DNA from: Planctomycetota bacterium
GTDB lineage: Bacteria; Planctomycetota; UBA11346
Length of the DNA stretch: 5,173 nt
Assembly (NCBI GenBank): GCA_947440715.1
Contig: CANETI010000209.1
Coordinates: 1-5,173, forward strand
Direction: 5' to 3'
In this document: positions 1-5,173 of the stretch, piece by piece
Layout: each line of letters begins with the position of its first letter
Numbering within the stretch: position 1 is the stretch's first letter
The notes under the pieces: generated by a model
The model's input: the letters and a program-made list of their open reading frames with translations, nothing else
Database searches by the model: none
What the model was told of the DNA's origin: nothing
Program-made: the position numbers and the translations under genes

Positions 1-484
1 TGTGCGCCACGACTTCCGCCGCAGTAACCATTTCTTCACGAATTCGTGCCGCCATCGCTATTGCCGCCACGCGACGCGGCTGGGTCATGGCAATCATGCC
101 GCGACGACCATAGCCCGCTTCCCACAATAATTTTGGTAATTGCGTGGTTTTTCCAGAACCCGTTTCACCCGTTAACACCACGACACGATGATCACGTAAC
201 GCTGCTAAAATATCATCACGCCGTTGTGCGACCGGCAATTGTTCTGGATACGCGATGGTCAATGACGTCGCCGCACGTCGCGCCACCACCGCAATACTCG
301 CCTGCAAACGCGTGGCTACTTCTGCCACCACGCGGTCAACCTGCTGACCACGCTCATAACGATGTCGCGCTTGGTCTAATCGCTGGATCGCCCATCGCGC
401 GTCAGGCAACATCGCTTGCGGTAACAAGGCGTGCAATCGCGCCAGATCCTGGGCAACCGTCGATTTACGCTCATGCGAAGTCAT
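1..484 (-). CDS. hrpA: ATP-dependent RNA helicase HrpA, N-terminal part (runs off left edge)
   Basis: DEAH-box RNA helicase; the HrpA family acts on structured RNA and stalled ribosomes in the cytoplasm. Only the first 161 codons are in the window. Residues 1-80 are a helical, charged N-terminal region like that of E. coli HrpA. Then come YPEQLPVAQRRDDIL (from about residue 84), Walker A GETGSGKTT (106-114, bases 143-169) and motif Ia TQPRR (bases 71-85). TQPRR and the GETGSGKTTQLP form separate it from HrpB, which has a GAGKS-type P-loop and EPRR. The DEAH box and later motifs lie outside. The start is the ATG at 484-482: the frame is open up to a stop at 529-527 but holds no other ATG upstream. 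No clear Shine-Dalgarno precedes it, so a later start is possible. It is transcribed divergently from lemA. Confidence 0.9.
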   Translation of the reverse strand, partial: MTSHERKSTVAQDLARLHALLPQAMLPDARWAIQRLDQARHRYERGQQVDRVVAEVATRLQASIAVVARRAATSLTIAYPEQLPVAQRRDDILAALRDHRVVVLTGETGSGKTTQLPKLLWEAGYGRRGMIAMTQPRRVAAIAMAARIREEMVTAAEVVAH

Positions 485-500
485 GCGCCAAAGTGTGCCA

Positions 501-513
501 TTATTCGCAATAA
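501..513. repeat. Small AT-rich inverted repeat upstream of hrpA
   Basis: TTATT-CGC-AATAA is a perfect palindrome with 5-base arms and a 3-base centre, 17 bases upstream of the hrpA start codon, in the hrpA leader or promoter. The arms contain only A and T, so it would make a poor RNA hairpin. A protein-binding site is possible but unproven, and a match this short could be chance. Confidence 0.3.
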
Positions 514-541
514 GGGAAACCTGACTTTATGCCAACTTTAA

Positions 542-600
542 ATCGCCACTGATTTTTGCTTTTCTCAACTTTATCGCCACAAACTTTTGCTTTTCTCACT
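542..600. repeat. Imperfect tandem direct repeat (two units, period 31 bp) in the hrpA-lemA intergenic region
   Basis: Unit 1 (542-570) and unit 2 (573-600) both begin ATCGCCAC, share the identical 14-base core TTTTGCTTTTCTCA (554-567 and 585-598) and end in CT. They differ by three substitutions and one inserted base. The 31-bp period is close to three helical turns, which would place two bound proteins on the same DNA face. The repeat lies between the divergent hrpA and lemA genes and ends 61 bases before the lemA start. It could be a regulatory site or a recent local duplication. Confidence 0.6.
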
Positions 601-650
601 CTGCATCAAAAAGACTTGTGTCGAGAGGACGCAAGACTATGTATTTCGCC

Positions 651-655
651 GGAGG
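651..655 (+). promoter_or_regulatory. Shine-Dalgarno sequence of lemA
   Basis: GGAGG lies 6 bases before the ATG at 662. This strong site decides the lemA start against the in-frame ATG at 587, which would add 25 residues that do not resemble the family. Confidence 0.85.
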
Positions 656-661
656 ACAATC

Positions 662-1261
662 ATGGAACCTTGGCTTATCGTTATCGTCGTCGTCGCTGTC
701 ATTGGCTTGTTCTTGTTTATGTGGGCCGTCGGGATTTATAACAATTTAGTGACGCTGCGTAATCGCTTTAAAAACTCATTCAGCCAAATCGATGTGCAAT
801 TAAAACGGCGCTATGATCTTATTCCCAATTTAGTCGAAGTGGCCAAGACCTATCTCAAACACGAACGAGAAACATTGGAAGCCGTCATCGCAGCGCGTAA
901 TCAAGCAGCTTCCTCTCAGGCGCGAGCGGCGGCAGATCCGAGCGATGCCTCGTCGATGAAAACATTTTTAGCCGCTGAAGGTGTGCTTACCGGAGCTATG
1001 GGTAAATTCTTTGCCTTATCTGAAGCCTATCCCGATCTCAAAGCGAACACCACCATGGCGCAGTTGAGTGAAGAGCTGACCACCACCGAAAACAAAGTCG
1101 CCTTTTCACGCCAAGCGTACAATGATAGCGTCATGGTTTTCAACACGGCGCGCGAAGTGTTCCCCAATAATGTATTTGCCGGCATGTTTAATTTTAGCGA
1201 AGCCGTTCCTTTCGAAATAGAAAATGCCGTCGAACGAGTTGCGCCAAAGGTGTCCTTCTAA
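662..1261 (+). CDS. lemA: LemA family protein
   Basis: Single-pass membrane protein of the LemA family, 199 residues, the usual family length. Residues 4-26 (from WLIVIVVVAVIG) form one hydrophobic N-terminal helix. After it comes the family signature: YNNLV, then R-F-K-N-S-F, then IDVQLKRRYDLIPNLVEVAK, YLKHE and AARNQA. The rest is long amphipathic helices with the conserved late motif FSRQAYNDSVMVFN and FPNNVFAGMFNF. The molecular role of LemA is poorly known. It often sits beside membrane M48 peptidases, as here, so an envelope quality-control role is an inference from context. The start is fixed by a strong GGAGG site. The TAA stop overlaps the ATG of a 34-codon frame (TAATG), and the M48 gene follows 111 bases later, so the three probably share a transcript. 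Confidence 0.95.
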   Translation: MEPWLIVIVVVAVIGLFLFMWAVGIYNNLVTLRNRFKNSFSQIDVQLKRRYDLIPNLVEVAKTYLKHERETLEAVIAARNQAASSQARAAADPSDASSMKTFLAAEGVLTGAMGKFFALSEAYPDLKANTTMAQLSEELTTTENKVAFSRQAYNDSVMVFNTAREVFPNNVFAGMFNFSEAVPFEIENAVERVAPKVSF

Positions 1262-1365
1262 TGTCGCGATTGAGCGTCGTTGCTCAATGGCAGCAACGTG
1301 TCACATCGCACCACGAATGGATTACGTGGACTCTCGCCACGCTCATCTCACTCATAATGCTCTAA
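1261..1365 (+). CDS. Putative 34-residue membrane peptide or coupling leader between lemA and the M48 gene
   Basis: The ATG overlaps the lemA stop (TAATG, 1259-1263), and the TAA at 1363-1365 lies 7 bases before the peptidase ATG. This geometry is typical of translational coupling in an operon. The peptide starts MSRLSVVAQWQQRV, then has TSHHE, and ends in a 15-residue hydrophobic stretch, WITWTLATLISLIML (residues 20-34), which could insert in a membrane. AAAGG at 1246-1250 is a possible ribosome site but sits 10 bases from the ATG. The peptidase start has no visible Shine-Dalgarno, so ribosomes finishing this frame may be what initiates it. No homologue is recognised. It could instead be a non-functional frame in a 111-base spacer. 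Confidence 0.4.
   Translation: MSRLSVVAQWQQRVTSHHEWITWTLATLISLIML
1269..1288 (+). other. Perfect 7-bp hairpin just after the lemA stop
   Basis: ATTGAGC - GTCGTT - GCTCAAT gives a 7-bp stem and 6-base loop, beginning 7 bases after the lemA stop codon and covering codons 3 to 10 of the 34-codon frame. No T-run follows, so it is not an intrinsic terminator. It could be an RNA processing or stability element that sets the lemA:peptidase ratio, or chance. Confidence 0.4.
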
Positions 1366-1372
1366 CGCCGAC

Positions 1373-3319
1373 ATGGATTTTTTCTCCTCCCAAGATCGTG
1401 CTCGCTCCATCACTCGGCGCTTGGCATTGTTGTTTACTTTGGCGGTTTTAGCCACCGTTGTTGCGGTTAATATTCTGACTTATGTGGTTGTCTCTGGGTA
1501 TATTGAACAACAACGATCGAGTCGTCCGTCCCGCATTGAAGCCGAACAGACTTACTCGACTTCGCCATGGATGAGTGATCTACACCTTAAATCGCAAGTG
1601 GCCGTCACGTTGATCACGTTAGCCATTATTACCTTTGGTAGTTTATTCAAATCAGCTCAATTACGCGGTGGTGGTCCAACAGTTGCCACTTCTTTGGGCG
1701 GACGACCTGCGCGTCCGGACAGCGATGCGCGCGAGCGACAATTGGTCAATATTGTTGAAGAAATGTCCCTCGCCTCCGGTGTTGCGATGCCACAGGTTTA
1801 TGTCCTGGATCAAGAAGAAGGCATTAATGCCTTCGCTGCTGGACTTGGTCAACACGATGCGGTGGTCGCCGTCACGGCGGGTGCGCTCAAACAATTTACG
1901 CGCGATGAATTACAAGGCGTCATCGGTCATGAATTCAGCCATATCTTGAATGGTGATATGCGGATTAATTTACGTTTAATCGGCTTGTTACATGGCATTT
2001 TAATTATCGCGCTAACCGGGCGCTTGGTGTTACGTTTAACCATGCATAGCGGACGTTCGCGTTCATCGAAAGATGATAAAAGTGCCATTCCCCTGTTCGT
2101 CATTGGCTTTTCACTCTTAATCATTGGCTCAATCGGTCATCTCTTTGGCCAATTGATTAAAGCCGCGATTAGTCGTCAGCGAGAATACCTTGCTGATGCC
2201 GCCGCGGTACAATTTACCCGCAATCCGAATGGCATCGCCTCTGCATTAAAGAAATTAGGCGCCGGTTCCTCACGCTCGTTGGTTGCTCACGAACGCACCG
2301 CTGAAGCGAGTCATTTATTCTTTGGCAACGCTGTGACGGCTTCCTGGTTTGGTGGATTTGCCACGCATCCACCGTTAGCCGAACGCATTCGTGCGATTGA
2401 CCCGTCGTGGACCGGCAATTTTCCACCAGCCTTATTGGTCGATGAACCTGAACCACCTTCGGCACCAACGCCAACCCGTTCACACCATCGTCAACGGTTA
2501 GACGCTGACTCCGTCGTTGCTCGTATTGGTCAGGTTTCACCAACACACGTGGCCTTCGGAGCAGCAATGCTCGCCTCCATACCAACCGCAATTTCCACGG
2601 CTGCACATAATTCATTTAGTGCCCGCGCCGTTATTATTGCGCTGTTGTTTGGCGTCGATCGTGCAAAAGCCGTTCCGTTACAGGATCTGCTGGAAAGGTC
2701 TGGCGATACGGCATTAGCACGAGAAGTACGCCGTCTACATGGACCAATTGCCGCACTCGGTCATGCTTCGCGCTTACCGCTGCTCGATATTTGTTTCCCT
2801 GCTTTGTCGCAACTATCAGACAGTCAACGACCGCCGTTTCTGGAATTGCTCAACCGCCTAGCCAAAGCTGATGGTGTACTAGATCCGGCAGAATATTGCC
2901 TCACCCGCTTGGTCGCCATTCATTTGCGCACTCCATCACGGCATATGGCCAGCGTGCATGCGATCAAACCACTCTTACCATCTTTAAGTGTGTTATTATC
3001 TGCCTTAGTCTATTTTGGCCACACCAATAAAGACGCTCAACGCACCGCATTTGCGGCAGGTGCGGCTAAGTTGGTAGAAAGTGACGCAACGCTTGATCTC
3101 GTAAATATGAGCAACTGCGGTCCCGACGCCTTAGATGCGGCGCTTGATCGCTTATTATTAGCCGCCCCAGGAATTAAACGCCGCATCCTAAGCGCATGTG
3201 CACACGCCATCGCCGCCGATGGCACCGTCGAACCGCGCGAAGCTGAATTAATACGCGTGATTGGCATGATGTTAGACACGCCTATTCCGCCATTCGCTGA
3301 CCAGCTTGCTGCCGCCTAA
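1373..3319 (+). CDS. Membrane M48 family metallopeptidase with TerB-like C-terminal region
   Basis: Zinc endopeptidase of the HtpX/Ste24-type M48 family, 648 residues, about twice the length of HtpX. Hydrophobic helices lie at about 17-41 and 74-93, before the catalytic part. NAFAAG (152-157) and the VTAGAL strand lead to the HEFSH zinc motif (His186, Glu187, His190). Two more hydrophobic segments follow (201-222, 238-264), then REYLAD with third ligand Glu271 and Asp275, then HPPLAERI (332-339), so all catalytic elements are present. After a Pro-rich linker (357-368) comes a helical region of about 270 residues. It holds two DG-centred motifs, KADGVLDPAEY (498-508) and AADGTVEPREAE (614-625), reminiscent of TerB-like domains. 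The start MDFFSSQDRARSITRRL matches the family's usual N-terminus, although no Shine-Dalgarno is visible. It probably degrades or processes membrane proteins, perhaps with LemA; substrates are unknown. Confidence 0.92.
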   Translation: MDFFSSQDRARSITRRLALLFTLAVLATVVAVNILTYVVVSGYIEQQRSSRPSRIEAEQTYSTSPWMSDLHLKSQVAVTLITLAIITFGSLFKSAQLRGGGPTVATSLGGRPARPDSDARERQLVNIVEEMSLASGVAMPQVYVLDQEEGINAFAAGLGQHDAVVAVTAGALKQFTRDELQGVIGHEFSHILNGDMRINLRLIGLLHGILIIALTGRLVLRLTMHSGRSRSSKDDKSAIPLFVIGFSLLIIGSIGHLFGQLIKAAISRQREYLADAAAVQFTRNPNGIASALKKLGAGSSRSLVAHERTAEASHLFFGNAVTASWFGGFATHPPLAERIRAIDPSWTGNFPPALLVDEPEPPSAPTPTRSHHRQRLDADSVVARIGQVSPTHVAFGAAMLASIPTAISTAAHNSFSARAVIIALLFGVDRAKAVPLQDLLERSGDTALAREVRRLHGPIAALGHASRLPLLDICFPALSQLSDSQRPPFLELLNRLAKADGVLDPAEYCLTRLVAIHLRTPSRHMASVHAIKPLLPSLSVLLSALVYFGHTNKDAQRTAFAAGAAKLVESDATLDLVNMSNCGPDALDAALDRLLLAAPGIKRRILSACAHAIAADGTVEPREAELIRVIGMMLDTPIPPFADQLAAA

Positions 3320-3335
3320 TATTATCGCTTATTAT

Positions 3336-4454
3336 TTATTGATGACTCAGCACCAACATATTATCGCGGTGTACTGCAGTTTTTGGTAGCGCATAGCCGA
3401 GTATTTGCGCGGCGACATCTAAACGTTTGCCGCAGACTTTTTCTAATTCGTCTGAGGACAAGCCAACTAATCCACGGGCAATTTCTTCGCCATCTGGTGC
3501 GATTAATGCAACGGTGTCGCCACGATCAAAACGACCGCTGACGCTGGTTATGCCTGCAGGCAACAAACTGCGTTGTTGCTGGGCGATGGCTTTCACCGCT
3601 CCGACATCGAGATGAATTTGACCACGCACACGGCGCGCTACGGCCAGCCAACGACGACGCCCGTCGGCGCGTTCGCCTTGTTTTCCACGTACACGCGTAC
3701 CAACGCTTTCACCCGCGACGATCCGTTCAATCACGCGTGGTTCGCGACCTAATGCGATGTTTGTGGTAACTCCTGCACCACTCGCCAAGCGTGCCGCTTC
3801 TAATTTTGAGCGCATGCCACCGCGTCCGCGTGCACTCGCATCGCCTGCTGCGGCGATTTGTTGCTGCGTCACCGTCGCAATGTCGTCTAGGCGTTTAGCG
3901 TTTTTATTCGTACGCGGGTCGGCGTCGTACACGCCGTCGATATCGGTCAGTAAAATAAGGCGTTCCGCACCAAGCAAAGTTGCCATTAGTGCCGATAATC
4001 GGTCATTGTCGCCCACGGTTAATTCTTGCACTGCAACCGGATCATTTTCATTAATAACCGGGATCGCTTTATAAGCAAATAATGAACGCAAGGTCGCTGT
4101 CAAATTTAAATAGCGTTCCCGCTCAGTAAAATCGTCATAGGTCAATAATAATTGCGCCGCAACTAAACCATGCGCGGCCAGCGCAACTTCCCAGCGATGA
4201 GCTAAATTCACCTGTCCGATAGCTGCCAATGCTTGACGATCAGGTAAACCTGGGGGACGCCCTGGTAATTTCAGAATCCCAACGCCACTCGCAACCGCAC
4301 CGCTAGTGACCAATACCGGCTGGAAACCCTTGGCCGCCAAAACAGCGAACTGCGCCGAAATAGCATCAAGAAAAACTAAATCCAAACGCCCATGCGCATC
4401 GACCAACGAGTTCGAGCCAATTTTAATGACGATGACATGGGCATGATCAATCAC
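3336..4454 (-). CDS. proB: Glutamate 5-kinase
   Basis: Phosphorylates L-glutamate with ATP to give glutamyl 5-phosphate, the first step of proline synthesis in the cytoplasm. The product is 372 residues, against 367 in E. coli. The amino-acid kinase domain shows KIGSNSL (Lys11), TSGA (50-53), INEND (134-138), GDND (148-151), LLTDIDGVYDADPR (168-181) and GRGGMRSK (210-217). A PUA domain spans about 277-355, with SLLPAGITSVSGRFDRG inside it, and the end has the usual AVHRDNM. Asp108 and Glu144 align with E. coli residues tied to proline feedback, so normal feedback is expected. The start is GTG at 4454: the alignment begins there and GGAAG lies 6 bases upstream. The longer ATG frame (from 4553) adds 33 residues that are only an out-of-frame reading of tatC. 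It overlaps the tatC stop by 8 bases. No proA is in the window. Confidence 0.95.
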   Translation of the reverse strand: MIDHAHVIVIKIGSNSLVDAHGRLDLVFLDAISAQFAVLAAKGFQPVLVTSGAVASGVGILKLPGRPPGLPDRQALAAIGQVNLAHRWEVALAAHGLVAAQLLLTYDDFTERERYLNLTATLRSLFAYKAIPVINENDPVAVQELTVGDNDRLSALMATLLGAERLILLTDIDGVYDADPRTNKNAKRLDDIATVTQQQIAAAGDASARGRGGMRSKLEAARLASGAGVTTNIALGREPRVIERIVAGESVGTRVRGKQGERADGRRRWLAVARRVRGQIHLDVGAVKAIAQQQRSLLPAGITSVSGRFDRGDTVALIAPDGEEIARGLVGLSSDELEKVCGKRLDVAAQILGYALPKTAVHRDNMLVLSHQ

Positions 4455-5173
4455 GACGGTCTTCCGATTCTGGGTGGTGCTTATGATAATCGTCAGTGGA
4501 TTGTTGCGTGAATTGTTGCGTGGATGATTCTTCCGTGAACATCCCTGCTTCATCCATGCCGCGTGGTGCCGGTGGGGCTTTAACTTCAGGCTCTATATGA
4601 TGATCGCGATAATGATCGGCATCAGCGTCCGATAATTCCGCTGGATCTCGCGCGGTATCATCAACGTGATAATCGTGACTATGATGATCGGAAGATTCCG
4701 ATGTTTCCTCAGAGGACGTTGGCGAAGCGGTTGAATGATCACGCGCAACCGGCGCATCATCCAAGGACGCTGCCGGTGACGATTCACTGACCGGTGCTAA
4801 GGCACGCGCCGCTCGCTCTGCTGCTTCCGCTTTATCGGCGGCCGCTTTTTCTACCGCTGCTTTTGCCGCTTCGACTTTGGCTTCTTTCGCATCCATGCGA
4901 TTATGATGCCACATCATTACGCGACTCAACAGCAGCCCCAATTCAAATAATGAATAGAGAGGAATCATCATCATAATCATACTTGGTCCATCCGGCGGAG
5001 CGACAAACGCAGCGATTACGACAATAACCATAAAGGCAATTTTTCGGTGCTTGGCCAAGGTTTCTACCGTGACCAGACCAACACGCACAATCACCATGAT
5101 AAACCAGGGGATATCTGCAATTAATCCGAAGATAATCGTCATTAAGACAAAGTTTGAATGATATTCCTTTAAA
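4447..5173 (-). CDS. tatC: Sec-independent protein translocase TatC, C-terminal part with a long His/acidic tail (runs off right edge)
   Basis: Multi-pass inner-membrane subunit of the twin-arginine export system that binds signal peptides. The 241 visible residues are the 3' part. The frame stays open through the window end (LKEYHSNFVL precedes the ATG at 5142), so that ATG is internal. Visible residues 8-30 match TatC helix 4 (FGLIADIP, then IVRVGLV). Helices 5 and 6 follow with APPDGPSM (58-65) and PLYSLFELGLLLSR (71-84); Asp61 and Glu77 match conserved TatC acids. The usual helix-4 Glu is Asp20 here. From about residue 89 comes a tail of roughly 150 residues, far longer than most TatC tails. 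It has an Ala/Lys/Glu helix, probably coiled coil (93-125), then a Ser/Asp/Glu-rich part with 11 His between 146 and 233, including DHHSHDYH and YRDHH. The stop overlaps the proB start (GTGATTGA), suggesting coupled translation. tatA and tatB would be expected upstream, outside the window. Confidence 0.9.
   Translation of the reverse strand, partial: LKEYHSNFVLMTIIFGLIADIPWFIMVIVRVGLVTVETLAKHRKIAFMVIVVIAAFVAPPDGPSMIMMMIPLYSLFELGLLLSRVMMWHHNRMDAKEAKVEAAKAAVEKAAADKAEAAERAARALAPVSESSPAASLDDAPVARDHSTASPTSSEETSESSDHHSHDYHVDDTARDPAELSDADADHYRDHHIEPEVKAPPAPRGMDEAGMFTEESSTQQFTQQSTDDYHKHHPESEDRRD
4461..4465 (-). promoter_or_regulatory. Shine-Dalgarno sequence of proB, inside tatC
   Basis: On the minus strand GGAAG is followed by 6 bases and then the GTG at 4454. 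It lies within the last codons of tatC and supports the GTG start. Confidence 0.6.
4500..4522 (-). repeat. Two-copy 12-bp in-frame tandem repeat in the tatC tail
   Basis: ATTGTTGCGTG occurs exactly at 4500-4510 and 4512-4522 (plus-strand reading), a 12-base period. It encodes two adjacent copies of Thr-Gln-Gln plus Phe or Ser in the TatC tail. The repeat keeps frame, consistent with slippage in a loosely constrained, probably disordered tail. Confidence 0.7.

Noticed and set aside
46..513. 155-codon plus-strand open frame opposite hrpA
   Set aside because: It is antisense to the hrpA N-terminus, whose P-loop and TQPRR motifs read clearly on the other strand; the translation is Pro/His-rich and unlike any family.
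616..643. TTGTGT (616-621) and TATGTA (638-643) as a lemA promoter
   Set aside because: Weak match, and transcription would begin inside the lemA ribosome site, leaving almost no leader.
587..661. Longer lemA starting at the ATG at 587
   Set aside because: The added residues are charged and unlike LemA, overlap the direct repeat, and the strong GGAGG points to the ATG at 662.
2214..2615. 133-codon minus-strand frame inside the M48 gene
   Set aside because: It is antisense to well-conserved catalytic codons, has Arg-rich composition typical of shadow frames, and shows no recognisable motif.
3320..3335. Possible bidirectional terminator between the convergent M48 and proB stops
   Set aside because: The 16-base gap is AT-rich but has no convincing GC-containing stem; only partial AATA/TATT pairing is seen.
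4455..4553. N-terminal extension of proB from the ATG at 4553
   Set aside because: The added 33 residues are Asn/Arg-rich, lie wholly inside the tatC tail and lack similarity to ProB; the GTG at 4454 has a ribosome site and matches family length.
4593..4787. 64-codon frame in another phase of the tatC tail
   Set aside because: Its Arg/Ile/Met-rich low complexity is a by-product of repeated His and Asp codons in tatC.

Overview
The window looks like ordinary chromosomal DNA from a gammaproteobacterium-like Pseudomonadota. The grounds are an HrpA-type DEAH helicase, a LemA/membrane M48 peptidase pair whose peptidase has the long two-domain form, a bacterial glutamate 5-kinase with a PUA domain, and a TatC. 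No mobile element, CRISPR array, tRNA or rRNA is visible. The genus cannot be told from the sequence alone.

Layout. Bases 1-484 (minus strand) hold the first 161 codons of hrpA, which runs off the left edge. A 177-base gap separates it from the divergent plus-strand unit. The gap carries an imperfect 31-bp-period direct repeat and a small AT-rich palindrome. The plus-strand unit is lemA (662-1261), a 34-codon reading frame not found by length-filtered gene calling (1261-1365, start overlapping the lemA stop), and a 648-residue membrane M48 metallopeptidase (1373-3319) with a TerB-like helical C-terminal half. On the minus strand, converging on the peptidase with only 16 bases between stop codons, is proB (3336-4454, GTG start). 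Upstream of proB, overlapping it by 8 bases, is the 3' part of tatC (4447 to beyond 5173).

How the genes relate. LemA and a membrane M48 protease are recurrent neighbours in bacteria and plausibly act together in envelope protein quality control. The short frame between them could couple their translation or encode a one-helix membrane peptide. tatC (twin-arginine export) and proB (first step of proline synthesis) have no shared pathway. Their 8-base overlap suggests one transcript and coupled translation.

The least ordinary items are the 34-codon frame between lemA and the peptidase gene, and the roughly 150-residue cytoplasmic tail on TatC (an Ala/Lys/Glu helix followed by a His- and Asp/Glu-rich stretch), where most TatC proteins end soon after the sixth membrane helix. 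The tatC gene is easy to misread as a free-standing 231-residue hypothetical protein, because an internal ATG at 5142 opens a long frame; the frame in fact continues through the window edge. I see no convincing new multi-gene system.
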